Of a DNA stretch of 64,000 nt, positions 34,999 through 46,999 are shown piece by piece; the first letter of the stretch is position 1; the number at the start of each line of letters is the position of its first letter. Under the pieces are notes generated by a model that saw only the letters and a list, made by a program, of their open reading frames with translations, did no database searches and had not been told where the DNA came from. Source of the stretch: Flaveria trinervia (taxonomy: Eukaryota > Streptophyta > Magnoliopsida > Asterales > Asteraceae); contig CM046452.1 in NCBI GenBank assembly GCA_025506515.1, positions 38,974,518-39,038,517 on the forward strand, in the 5' to 3' direction. The translations under genes were made by a program, and so were the position numbers.

Positions 34999-36142
34999 GC
35001 ATCCGAAGCTGTATGGAAAATTCAACCATTGGATATACCAGAGTGGAAGTGGAGCATATCACCATGGACTTTATAACGAAGCGGCCGCGTACTGCGCGGG
35101 GTATGATGCCATATGGGTGATAGTCTATCGTTTGACGAAGATTGCTCACTTCCTACAAATTCGCGAGATATATTCATCCGAGGTTGGTGGATCTTTACAT
35201 TAAAGTGATCCTAACTCGTCATGGTGTGCTGGTGTCTATTGTGTCTAATCGTGACACCCGGTTTATAGCAAAATTTTTGAAGAAATTCCACGATTCGATG
35301 AGGATGAGGTTATGTATTAATATGGCTTATCATCCTTAGATGGATGGTCAGTCGGAAGGGACGATTCGGATGCTAGAAGATATGCTTTGGGCATGCATCA
35401 ATGACTTTGGAGAAAGTTAGGACGACCACTTACCGATAGCTAAGTTCTCATATAACAACAATTATCATGCCAACATTGGTATGCCCCCTTATGAGATGCT
35501 ATATGGTAGGAGATGCAGAACACCCGTGTGTTAGGGTGATATTGGACATAAAAAGTCAGGGAGCGTCGAAGTGGTCGAGGCTACGACTAAGAAATTGGAT
35601 AGGGTCAAAGCCTTCATGAAGGCAGCCAAAGATAGGCAAAAGTCGTATGCTGAATAGTGACGTAGACCGATTGAGTTCCAGGTGGGTGATAGGGTTATGT
35701 TGAAAGTCTCACCTTGGAAGGGTATTATTCGGTTCAGAAAGCGGGGAAGTTGAGCTCGAGATACATAGGGCCTTTCCAAATCAGTGCTAGAGTAGGAGAG
35801 AAGGCCTATAGATTGGAGTTACCAGATGAGTTAAGTGGAATTCACCCGACATTCCATGTATCTCATCTGAGGAAATGTTTGGCAGACGAAGAAATGGTTG
35901 TACCATTGGAAGATATTGAGGTAGACGAACGACTCAATTTTATGGAGCAACCAGTGGCGGTCATTAATCGAAAAGAGAAGAGGCTGAGGAATAAAGTGGT
36001 TCCTCTTGTGCGTGTACAGTGGAAGCACAGGAAGGGGTCCAAGTCTACGTGGGAGACTGAAGAAGAGATGAGACAGCATTACCCACAATTGTTTGAGGAA
36101 TAACAGGTTTTGGGGATGAAACCTATATAAGAGGGGTGGACT
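34999..36142 (+). pseudogene. Ty3/gypsy integrase and C-terminal tail, plus strand
   Basis: Starts inside integrase (KIQPLDIPEW-like segment), continues through a stop after AYHP, GMPPYEMLYGRRCRTPVC and a stop, then KAFMKAAKDRQKSYAE and a stop. An open frame 35714-36103 has the RYIGPFQISARVG and HPTFHVSHLRKCLADEE segments, PLEDIEVDERL, and a final WKHRKGSKSTWETEEEM. That tail is chromodomain-like in position. A polypurine tract GAGGGGTGGACT sits directly before the LTR at 36143. Confidence 0.87.
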
Positions 36143-37438
36143 TGTAACACCCGGTTATTTTAAAATAACAGGTTATTTTAAGAAGGAATTAAGGGAAAAA
36201 AAGAAAGAAAAGCTATTTAACCCAAGTTGAGGGGTTAAAAGTGTTAAAAGGACAAAAAGGTTTGAAAGTTTGTGTAAGGTGGGCATGGCCGCCCACTCTC
36301 TTCTTACAACATCCAAATCTTCGGACATTTTAGAGAGAGAAAGGGCAGATTCGGATTTTGAAGAAGAACAAGAAGAAGAGTCAAATTCAAGATAAGAATT
36401 TGTGTGTTTATGATGTTCTTAGCTGGTTACATCCTCGATTGTGTGCTTCTGTATGTTGTGTGTGTTCGGTTTTGTGTTTTTAGTGGGTTTCTAGGTGAGA
36501 ACTTGTAGCAATCGGGCTTTGAAGAAAGTCTTACCCGAAAAGGCTGCTAAGGTGAGTTCTAAAACCCCTCTTTTACATCTTTTAACTAATTTTTGGGCTG
36601 GAAATGCATGTAAGAACTTTTTACAAAAGTTGGATTTTATACCCATATGTATGTATGTGTGTATGTTGCAGGTGGGGTTTGATTTTGGACTATGTTCATG
36701 TTTCATGATGTTAGGGTTGTGTTTCGAAGGCTTATAATGTATGTTTTAAGCTTAGAACATGATAGATGGTGTTTGGGGACTGAATCTGATGTTTAGGTGC
36801 GAATGGGGCTGCTCATGTTCCCAAATAGGGCTCATGTGCCTAAGTTTTAGAATTTGCCTAAGTGTTCCAAATGCGGATGAGTAAGGAAATACGGATGAAC
36901 AAGGAAATGCGGATGAGTAAGGAAATGCGGATGAGTAAGGAAATGCAGATGAATAAGGAAATGCAGATGAATAAGGAAATGCGGATGAGTAAGGACATGC
37001 GGATGAGTAAGGAAATGCGGATGAGTAAGGAAATGTGGATGAGTAAAAGAAATGCGGACGAGTAAGGAAATGCGGATGACTAAGGAAATGCGGATGAGTA
37101 AGAAATGCGGATGAGTAAGGAATGCGGATGAGTAAGGAAATGTGGATGAGTAAAAGAAATGCGGACGAGTAAGGAAATGCGGATGACTAAGGAAATGCGG
37201 ATGAGTAAGAAATGCGGATGAGTAAGGAAATGCGGATGAGTAAAAGAAATGTGGATGAACAAAAATGAAATGAGGATGAGTAAAAGAAATGTGGATGAAC
37301 AAAAAGAAATGCGGATGAATAAAAGGAATTGCGGATGAAGACTTAGAATATTTTCTGACTTTTTGGGGAAAAAGTGTTAAGTAGGCCTTGACTTGGGAGG
37401 TTCCCGGGGGCTATGTAAGTTGACTTTTTGAGGTCATA
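36143..37438 (+). repeat. 3' LTR of the plus-strand gypsy element, first part (L5a)
   Basis: Starts TGTAACACCCGG after the polypurine tract. It runs to TCATA at 37434-37438, where another gypsy element is inserted, and resumes at 47000. Together the two parts give an LTR of about 2390 bases. Confidence 0.9.
36860..37340. repeat. Minisatellite of 17-18-bp gcggatgagtaaggaaat units
   Basis: More than 20 direct copies of ggaaatgcggatgagtaa with variants (aacaagg, taaaag). Lies in LTR L5a. The reverse complement unit is the repeat of LTR L4 (15480-15870). Gives a long His/Pro-rich minus frame that is an artefact. Confidence 0.92.
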
Positions 37439-39789
37439 TGTAAGGCCCCGTTCCCGGAATCCGCACAGTTGGTAAATCATCGCACATAAAACATATACTT
37501 TACATTGAATCATTCATAAAACATTGCAGTGGAAACATAAAACAAATGGCATTTCATTTCACCATAAAAACTTTTGCAAAATAATGCATCGTTGTCGGTT
37601 ATAAAATTACATTGTTGTATTACATCACAAAAGCTTTAAATAAATGGATGCCATCCAAAAGAGCTAAGTAGCCGCCTCGTGCCATCCTTAACAATGTTTA
37701 CCTGCCAACTGAAAACGTATAAAAGTCAGCCTTGCTGAGTGAGTTCTAGTTTTATATAATAAAACACATAAAATCGTTATTTGTTTCCTTTCAGAGTTCG
37801 TACTATACGTTTTATTCGTTCGCGACCATACATCATACATACATACAGATAACATCATTATTATCTTCCATTACGTTCGTTAAACTTCGTTCATTCATTA
37901 CATCTAGTGACATGTACATTACCCCGAACATTATGCACGAAGCTGGTTACTGGGCCTGAGGTCTTTCATAGACCTTGAACATTGTGCACAAAGCTGACTC
38001 CAGTACGTAGGGCAAGTACATTCACCATTTATCTTTTCTTTTTCATTCCGGATCAATGCCATATGCTATACCCCGAGCATTGTGCACGAAGCTGGTTACT
38101 GGGCCTGAGGTCTTTCATAGACCCCGAACATTGTGCACGAAGCTGACTCCAGCACCTAGGGCAAGCGGCAAGGATCCCATACATATGGTCAATCACAAGG
38201 ATTGGATCCTAGTGTGCATCCTTCTGGGGTAGCTAACCCGCACACAGTTGAGCTAACACCCTTCATTGGGTGTGGACCTCCATACATTTGCTTGCAAGAC
38301 TTTTTACGTTCATTCATTCGTTAATGCATGCATTCATTCATCATGTTCCTCTTTCATTATCTTTCACTTCACGTTACATAATACTTTCGGTTCATTCATT
38401 AATATAACACGTAAAGCCATGGAAAGATAAACATTCATCATCATAGGAACATAACATAACATATCATTCATACATCATCATTCATACATCATCATTCATA
38501 CATCATCATTCATACATCATCATTCAAGGCATCATACATACATAACATTCATCATGCATAACCATGCAACATCATCATCATTATCATCTTCATCATAAGC
38601 ATCAATCACAATACATAACATGCCCACCATACTATCTATGACCCCAAAAGTCAACTTTTATAGTCCCCGGGAATTTCCCAAGTCAAAGCCTACTTTACAG
38701 ATTTTCCCCAAAAATCAGAAAAATATTCTAAGTGCTTAGGCGCATGGACACTATGCAGGCGCATGGACACTATTCAGGCGCATGGGGAACACCTAGGTGC
38801 ATGGGCCACTTTCAGGCGCATGGGTACTGTTCAGGCGCATGGGGAATCCTGGACGTCTGAACACTTAGTAAATTCCAGCCCAATCTAGGCGCATGGGTAC
38901 TATTCAGACGCATGAACACTTAGGCGCATGGGCCACTTGGGTGCATGGCACTATTAGGGCGCATGGCCCTACACTTAGTCATCCGACTAACATTTCTAGG
39001 CGCATGGACCACTGTTCAGGCGCATGGGCTTTACTTAGACTTTTCTAAGGCAAATTTTTGGCCCATGAGCTACTGTTTAGGCGCATGGCTTACACTTTAT
39101 TCTTTCTAAGGCAAATTTCAGGCGTATGAACACTTATCTAGGCGCATGAGCATTCTGTAAAACATGTTTCTAGGATGTTTTCAACTCCAATACTCAAACT
39201 TATCTGTCCTAAGCATAATGTGGCTATTCCAAACATGAGTAGCCTATAAACATTCAAGAACCAACATCCAACATACACAATACATACGGGTAAGCACACA
39301 TAAACTTTGTAAAATCATTTTAATACGTTTCCAGCCCCAAAGATAGTTTAAAACATGTAAAAATCAGGGTCTAGAACTCACCTGGTGCAACTTGGGTGTT
39401 CTTCCTTTTAACCCGCTTGCAAAGAGTGCAAAACACCTAAAAACAACACCAAAAAAACACACACCCGAGCACAAACACAACCCGTAAGCACATAAACACA
39501 TAACCGGGATAAAAACCCGTCATAAAAACATAAAAACCTGAATTCTTACCTCGAATTCACTTTTCTTTTTCCTTTTCTTCTTCAACTGAGAGTATTCTCT
39601 ACTCTCTCTCTCCCTAAAACCGAGGAAAATGGTGGAGTGAGGTGAGGGTGGGCGGCCATACCCACCTTTACACCAACTTTTGAAAGTTTTGTCCTTTTTG
39701 GACACTTTTGGTTCCTCCACTTGGACTTTATAGCCCTTTCTTGCTTTTATTCTTTATATCTTGACTTTTAAAAATAACTAGGTGTTACA
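37439..39789 (-). repeat. 3' LTR of the complete gypsy element (L6)
   Basis: TGTAAGGCCCC ... GTGTTACA, 2351 bases. Contains TCAGCCTTGCTGA at 37726-37738, four copies of cattcatacatcat near 38463-38525 (fewer in the other LTR) and aggcgcatgg repeats at 38740-39150. Confidence 0.95.
38740..39150. repeat. aggcgcatgg minisatellite in LTR L6
   Basis: About 16 spaced copies of aggcgcatgg(g/a) with irregular 15-40-base spacing and short spacers such as acactattc. The partner LTR has the same array at 45940-46350. Confidence 0.85.
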
Positions 39790-39800
39790 AGTCCACCACC
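39790..39800 (-). other. Polypurine tract of the complete gypsy element
   Basis: The complement reads GGTGGTGGACT directly next to the LTR end. The plus-strand relative has AGGGGTGGACT at the same place (36132-36142). It would prime plus-strand DNA synthesis. Confidence 0.75.
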
Positions 39801-39827
39801 CTATATAGGTTTCGTCCCTGAAACCTG

Positions 39828-41396
39828 TTATTCCTCGAACATATAAGGATAATGCTTCCTCATCTCCTCCTCAGCCTCCCATGTAGACTCGGATCCCTTC
39901 TTGTGCTTCCACTATACATGCACAAGAGGAACCACTTTATTTCTCAGTCTTTTCTCCTTACGATCGATGATTGCCACTGGTTGCTCCACATAATTTAGCC
40001 ATTCGTCTACTTCGATATCCTCCAGTGGAACAATCATGTCTTCATCAGCTAAGCAATTTCTCAAATGAGATACATGGAATGTCGGGTGAATTCCACTTAA
40101 CTCATCTGGTAACTCCAATCTATAGGCACACCTCTCCTACTCGAGCAATAATTCGGAAAGGTCCTATGTATCTCGGGCTTAGCTTACCTCTTTTCCTGAA
40201 TCGGATAATTCCCTTCCATGGTGAGACCTTCAACATAACCCGGTCACCCACCTGGAACTCGATTGGTCTGCATCGTTTATTGGCATACGACTTCTGTCTA
40301 TCTTTAGCTGCCTTCATGAAGGCTTTAATCTTCTCAAGCTTCTCAGTCGTAGCCTCGATTACCTCGATGCTCCCCAATTCCTTTTGATCAATATCACCCC
40401 AACAAACGGGTGTTTTGCATCGCCTACCGTATAGCATCTCGTATGGTGGCATGCCAATGCTGGCATGATAGCTATTGTTGTACGAGAATTTAGCTAACGG
40501 TAAATGGTCATCCCAACTTCCCCCAAAATCAATCACACATGCCCGAAGCATGTCTTCTAGTGTCTGAATGGTCCTTTCTGACTGACCATCAGTTTGGGGA
40601 TGATAAGTCGTGCTAATATGTAACCTCGTCCCCATGGCATCGTGGAATTTCTTCTAGAATTTAGAAGTAAACCGGGTGTCACAGTCCAACACAATAGACA
40701 CCAGCACACCATGACGAGTTACAATCTCCTTGATGAACAGGTCAACCAACCTCTCAGATGAATATGTCTCGCGAATCGGTAGGAAGTGAGCACTCTTCGT
40801 CAGACGGTCCACAATCACCCATATGGCATCATACACTTTCGGAGTACGTGGCAGCTTCGTAATGAAATCCATGGTGATGTTCTCCCACTTTCATTCCGGT
40901 ATATCCAAAGGTTGGATCTTCCCATATGGCTTCTGATGTTCTGCCTTCACTTGCAAGAAAGTATGGCACTTACTCACATTCTCCGCCACATCACGCTTCA
41001 TACCCGGCTAGCAATAATCTTTCTTCATGTCTTGATACATCTTTTGGCACCAGGATGGATGGAGTATCGAGTCTTATGAGCTTCGTCCAAAATCCTCACA
41101 CATAGATTCCCGAAACGAGGAATGCACACCCGTCCAAATCGAGTTCTAACACCAAGCGTGTTCTCACCCAATTCTCCAACCAGACCTCTTATTCTTTTTG
41201 AGTTTAGATGAGCTTCTTTCAGTGCCTCATCCTGAAACTCCTTGACTTGCTTCATTACCTCAGAGGTCATAATCAGTTGGTATGCCTTCACCCGAATTGG
41301 TTCGAGCCTCTCCTTTCGGGTAAGGGCATCAGCCACCACGTTAGCTTTGCCCGGATGGTAATGGAACTCACAATCATAATCCTTTATGAGCTCCAA
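39828..41396 (-). pseudogene. Gypsy integrase and chromodomain-like tail
   Basis: Pieces from right to left: HYHPGKANVVADALTRKERL (end of RNase H side), an integrase core with MDFITKLPRTPKVYDAIWVIVDRL (40872-40654), then MGTRLHISTTYHPQTDG and WDDHLPLAKFSYN (40635-40120), and the tail LPDELSGIHPTFHVSHLRNC with PLEDIEVDEWL to a stop at 39828. Frame breaks occur near 40640, 40119 and 39912. Integrase normally joins the element DNA to the host chromosome. Confidence 0.9.
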
Positions 41397-42650
41397 CCAT
41401 CATCTCTGCCACATATTTAGGTCCTTCTGCTCAAAGAAGTACTTTAAGCTCTTGTGGTCGGTGAAGATGGTGCACTTCGTTCCATACAGATAGTGCCTCC
41501 AGATCTTTAGTGCAAAGACCACGGCCGCTAGTTCCAAGTCATGAGTAGGGTAGTTGACCTCATGAACCTTCAGTTGTCGGGATGCGTAGGCTATAACTTT
41601 TCCTCTTTGCATTAACACACACCCCAACCCCGAGTAAGAAGCATCTGAATACACCACCAAATCTTCGCTTCCATCGAGTAATGACAAGACAGGAGCTTGA
41701 GTCAACCTCGACTTCAATTCTTCGAATGCCTTCTCTTGAGCTTGACCCCACGTAAACCTTACATCCTTTCCGGTCAGCTTGGTCAGTGGAGAAGCGATCT
41801 TGGAAAAGTATTGAATGAATCTCCTATAGTAACCCACCAAACCCAAGAAACTACGAATCTCGGATGGCGTCTTTGGAGATTTCCATTGCATCACTGCCTC
41901 CACCTTAGCCGGGTCCACCATAATCCCATCAGAATTCACCACATGACCCAAGAACTGAACTTCACGCAACCAAAACGCGCACTTGGAGAATTTGCATACA
42001 ACTTCTCCCTTCTTAACATCTCCAGAACCTCCTGAATATGACCAGCATGCTTAATCTCACTCTTCGAATAAATCAGGATATCATCAATGAACACAATCAT
42101 TGATTTATCCAACATAGGCCGACACACACGGTTCATTAGATCCATAAAATCAGCTGGCGCATTGGTCAAACCAAGCGACATAACGAGGAACTCATAGTGA
42201 CCGTAGCGCGTGCGAAAAGCTGTTTTAGGGATGTCCTGCTCCTTCACTTTCAGCTGATGGTAACCATATCGAAGATCTATCCTCGAAAACCAACTAGCTC
42301 CTTGGAGCTAATCAAACAAATCATCTATTCTTGGTAGGGGTATCGGTTTTCACCATCAACTTGTTCAACTCTCGGTAGTCAATACACATCCTCATACTAC
42401 CGTCTTTCTTCTTGACAAATAATACCGGAGCACCCCATGGAGAGATACTCAGTCTAATGAACCCCTTATCTAGCAGTTCTTGCAATTACTCCATTAACTC
42501 TTTCATCTCAGTTGGAGCCAACCGATACGGTGCCTTGGCAACGGGTTGAGCACCGGGTATCAGATCAATTTGGAACTCAATCTCACGATCCGGTGGCACA
42601 CCGGGTAAGTCTTCCGGGAACACGTCCGGGAAGTCACACACAACTGGTAC
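41397..42650 (-). pseudogene. Gypsy reverse transcriptase and RNase H
   Basis: Contains FIDDILIYSK (about 42105-42075) with both catalytic Asp intact, TAFRTRYGHYEFLVMSLGLTN, and the frame 41969-41400 with FLGHVVNSDGIMVDPAKV, FLGLVGYYRRFI and an RNase H part (DASYSGLGCVLMQ, HDLELAAVVFALKIWRHYL). The fingers region upstream (42450-42250) is broken by shifts near 42345 and 42300. Confidence 0.9.
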
Positions 42651-42659
42651 ATCCGATAG

Positions 42660-43110
42660 TTATGGTGTTGGCGCGTCCCCGTCCTTTACGTAGGCCAAGT
42701 AGGCACTACATCCACGCCTCATGCACTTCCCCGCCACTACCATCGAAATCACTTTCGGGATCATCGCGACTCGATCACCATAAACCGTCAACTTATCCCC
42801 GTCAGGTGCTGTCAATCGGATCATCTTCTTGCGACACACAATATTTGCTTCATAGGTTGCTAACCAGTCCATCCCTAGTACTACATTAAATCCACCTAGG
42901 GGTATCACGTGTAACCTAGCAGCAAACCTATGGCCTTATAGTTCTATGGCACAATACTCCATCACATCAGTAATTCTAGTGGACTTACCGATAGCAGTTT
43001 CTACATCAAATGGCTCCCAATACATCTACTATTATTGGAAAACTTAGCACCAAAGGCAGCAGAAATGAAACTCCTACTAGCACTAGAATCAAACAACACA
43101 GATGCAAAAG
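42660..43110 (-). pseudogene. Gypsy aspartic protease region
   Basis: The start is read as LVNQTFASVLFDSSASRSFIS, where DSG of the active site is DSS, in one frame. The LGMDWLATYEANIVCRKKM part follows in another frame (42908-42660). A stop and a shift separate the two. Confidence 0.8.
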
Positions 43111-44436
43111 TTTGGTTTACTAGAAACATACCTGACACCACGTCAGGGTCTGTCCTAGCCTCCTCCCAAGTCATCGTAAAAGCTCGAGCGCTTGCCTTCT
43201 GTCCTTCTCCTCGAGCCTTCTTCACCCCGGAACCCTCGGCCCTTGGCTTCTTACACTCCCTGCTCATGTGACCACTTCCCCCGCAGTTAAACACTTTATG
43301 CCTCCGCAATCTCTAGTCATATGGCCAGACTTCCCACACTTGAAACAAACATTCGACCCCCATCTACACTCGCCACCGTGCTCCTTCCCGCACTTGCCAC
43401 ACTTCTTCAACTCAGCACCAGCTGTGACCACACGTCGGTCACCTACCCTCGCCACCTTATGGTTTGGAGCGGCTCTACCACGTCCAAACCATTTCCCATT
43501 CCAGTTTCTCCCATCCCTACTCGTCTTCTTCTCCTCAGCCACTACCACCTCACGCTCATCATATAGTCTACCAGCCAAATCAACCGCCGACCTAAAAGTG
43601 CTCGGTCGGGTGGTGATTATATGCCTACGGATATCTGCCGATAGCCCCTAGATATATCTCTTAATCTTTCGTGACAGTGGTGTCACCTGATCAGGCCCCA
43701 GTCATGCCATTTCATTGAACTTTGTGGTGTACTCTTAGTGTGTCATAGTTCCCGCCTCCAGTTGCAGAAACTCTCTCTTAACCTTGTCCATTTCCCGGTG
43801 AGGACAAAACTCCTCAATCACCAACTTTTTCAGTTCAGACCATCTCATTCTCCCGATCGCCCAACTACCCTCGGCTTGGACTATATTGTTCCACCAGCAT
43901 AGAGTCGAGTCTACAAATGAGTGGGTAGTGAACTTAACCTTCTGGTCTCCTCAGCACTCACTGATATCAAGTACCACCTCCATTTCCCTCACCCACCGGT
44001 GAGCAGCAGCGGCAGTGTCGTTTCCATCGAAAGTAGGGGGTTTGCATCTCATAAACACCCCGTAGTTGCAAACTCGGGTCGCCTCCGACGCAGGCTCTTT
44101 TTCCTCGTCCTCATCATCAGATGGAACTGTCTTAGTCTCGGGTTTTCTTCTTTCGCCTGTAGGTCCACTCCTTTCCCTTCTCTCTCCCTCTCTAACGGCC
44201 TTTATCACTTTGGTCACCACAGATGGTAGGATCGTCTGCATGACTAGGTGCACTTCTTCCACAACCGCCTCCTTCACTGAGGCTCTCAGGTTAGCACTCT
44301 TATCTCCGCCCTCCGGATGAGGGGTTTTTGGTTCTTCATGAACCACCTTTTCGGCCCTAGGCCTTCCCCTCGTAACCTGTGGTTCGGCACCATGTCCACC
44401 ACCACGTGAAGCTTTAGACGATCTACCACCGGCCAT
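43001..44436 (-). pseudogene. Gypsy gag with CCHC zinc knuckle
   Basis: Starts at ATG 44436 (MAGGRSSKASRGG) with an open frame of 161 codons including FMRCKPPTFDGN, the usual gag entry. It is broken between 43950 and 43580. It then carries the CFKCGKSGHMTRDC knuckle (frame 43578-43264) and a second site NCGGSGHMSREC (43309-43001) whose first Cys is lost. Gag forms the particle and the knuckles bind RNA. Confidence 0.85.
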
Positions 44437-44771
44437 CCTCTAACTCACACTGAAAGATTCAAACACCAACATGGTCATTCAAGGGAACAGCTCAGTTTAT
44501 GTCAAGTATAGTAAGTCCCTAATTACAGTGGCCAGTTGTGATGGGCCACTTACTTTACTCTTCATACCCTGAGCATTACCTGTCCTGACTACATCAGTAT
44601 TTAAATCTACATACAACACATAACCACATACCATGCGCACATAAACCGGTTAACATTACGAAAATACCTGATGGCATGCAGCTACTCAGATTGGCATCCC
44701 ATTCCCATTCCGTCCTATTCTCAGTTTAAGATAAGGTTTATTTTGAAAATTTACCCATTTTACTTAAACTT

Positions 44772-44787
44772 TGGCTCTGATACCAAC
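44772..44787 (-). other. Primer binding site (initiator-Met tRNA) of the complete gypsy element
   Basis: The complement reads TTGGTATCAGAGCCA right after the LTR end at 44789. This matches the 3' end of plant initiator-Met tRNA. Confidence 0.88.
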
Positions 44788-44788
44788 T

Positions 44789-46994
44789 TGTAAGGCCCCG
44801 TTCCTGGGACGCTCACAATTGGTAAATCATCGCACATAAAACATATACTTTACATTTAATCATTCATAAAACATTGTAGCGGAAACATAAAACAAATGGC
44901 ATTTCATTTCATCATAAAAACTTTTGCAAAATAATGCATCATTGTCGGTTACAAAATTACATTGTTGTATTACATCACAAAAGCTTTAAATAAATGGATG
45001 CCATCGAAAAGAGCTGAGTAGCCACCTCGTGCCATCCTCAGTAATGTTTACCTGCCAACTGAAAACGTATAAAAGTCAGCGTTGTTGAGTGAGTTCTAGT
45101 TTTATATAATAAAACAAACATAAAATCATTATTTGTTTCCTTTTAGAGTCCATACTATACGTTTCATTCGTTCGCGACCATACATCATACGTACATACAG
45201 ATAATATCATTATTATCTTCCATTACGTTCGTTAACCTTCGTTCATTCATTACATCTAGTGACATGTACATTACCCTGAACATTATGCACGAAGCTGGGT
45301 ACTGGGCCAGAGGTCTTTATAGACCCCGAACATTGTGCACGAAGTTGGTTACTGGGCTGAGGTCTTTCATAGACCCCAAACATTGTGAAAGAAGCTGACT
45401 CCAGCACCTAGGGCAAGCGGCAAGGATCCTATACATATGGTCAATCACAAGGATTGGACCCCAGTGTGTATCCTTCTGGGGTAGCTAACTCACACACAGT
45501 TGAGCTAACACCCTTTATTGGGTGTGGACCTCCATACATTTGCTTGCAAGACTTTTAATGTTCATTCATTGGTTAATTCATGCATTCATTCATCATGTTC
45601 CTCTTTCATTATCTTTCACTTTACATTACATAATACTTTCGGTTCATTCATTAACATAACACGTAAAGCCGTGGAAAAATAAACATTCATCATCGTAGGA
45701 ACATATCATTCATACATCATCATACAAGGCATCATACATACATAACATGCATCATGCATAACCATGCAACATCATCATCATTATCATCATCATCATCATA
45801 AGCATCAATCATAATACATAACATGCCCACCATACTATCTATGACCCTAAAAGTCAACTTTTATAGTCCCCCGGGAATTTCCCAAGTCAAAGCCTACTTT
45901 ACACATTTTCCCCTAAAATCAGAAAAATATTCTAAGTCCTTAGGCGCATGGGCACTATGCAGGCACATGGACACTATTCAGGCGCATGGGGAACACTTAG
46001 GCGCATGGGCCACTTTCAGGCACATGGGTACTGTTCAGGCGCATGGGGAATCCTGGACGTCTGAACACTTAGTAAATTCTAGCCCAATCTAGGCACATGG
46101 GTACTATTCAAATGGATGAACACTTAGGCGCATGGGCAACTTGGGCGCATGGGCACTATTAGGGCGCATGGCCCTACACTTAGTCATCCGACTAACATTT
46201 CTAGGCGCATGGACCACTGTTCAGGCGCATGGGCTTTACTTAGACTTTTCTAAGGCAAATTTTTGGCCCATGAGCTACTGTTTAGGCGCATGGCTTACAC
46301 TTAATTCTTTCTAAGGCAAATTTTAGGCGTATGAACACTTATCTAGGCGCATGAGCATTCTGTAAAACATGTTTCTAGGATGTTTTCAACTCCAATACTC
46401 AAACTTATCTGTCCTAAGCATAATGTGGCTATTCCAAACATGAGTAGCCTGTAAACATTCAAGAACCAACATCCAACATACACAATACATACGGGTAAGC
46501 ACACATAAACTTTGTAAAATCATTTTAATACGTTTCCAGCCCCAAAGATAGTTTAAAACATGTTAAAACCGGGGTCCAGAACTCACCTGGTGCAACTTGG
46601 GTGTTCTTTCTTTTAACCCACTTGCAAAGAGTTCAAAACACCTAAAAACAACACCAAAAACACACACACCCGAGCACAAACACAACCCATAAGCACATAA
46701 ACACATAACCGGGATAAAACCCGTCATAAAAACATAAAAACCTTGAATTCTTACCTCGAATTCACTTTTCTTTTTCCTCTTCTTCTTCAACCGAGAGTGT
46801 TCTCTGCTCTCTCTCTCTCTAAAACCGAGGAAAATGGTGGAGTGAGGTGAGGGTGGGCGGCCATACCCACCTTTACACCAACTTGTGAAAGTTTTATCCT
46901 TTTTGGACATTTTTAGTCCCTCCACTTGGACTTTATTGCCCTTTATTGCTTTTATTATATGTATCTTGACTTTTAAAAATAACCGGGTGTTACA
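44789..46994 (-). repeat. 5' LTR of the complete gypsy element (L7)
   Basis: TGTAAGGCCCC ... GTGTTACA, 2206 bases, the pair of 37439-39789. Differences are mostly single bases plus length changes in short tandem repeats, so the insertion is fairly young compared with its neighbours. Confidence 0.95.
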
Positions 46995-46999
46995 TCATA

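Larger units (their letters stand above)
37439..46994 (-). mobile_element. Complete Ty3/gypsy LTR retrotransposon, flanked by TSD TCATA
   Basis: LTRs at 37439-39789 and 44789-46994 enclose 4999 bases of minus-strand coding DNA. The 5 bases before (37434-37438) and after (46995-46999) are both TCATA, a target-site duplication. Ends are TG...CA. The primer binding site and polypurine tract are in the right places. Domain order is gag, protease, reverse transcriptase, RNase H, integrase, tail, as in gypsy elements of chromovirus type. Its coding frames are broken in many places, so it cannot move by itself. It sits inside the LTR of a related element. Confidence 0.95.

Noticed and set aside
36847..37302. 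151-codon minus-strand frame rich in His/Pro (THPHFL repeats) and its plus-strand partner rich in Met/Lys/Glu
   Set aside because: Both are translations of the gcggatgagtaag minisatellite inside a gypsy LTR; the length is due to the 18-base unit lacking stops.
36860..37340. Possible CRISPR-like array of regular repeats
   Set aside because: Units are contiguous 17-18-mers without unique spacers, lie in an LTR, and the DNA is plant nuclear.
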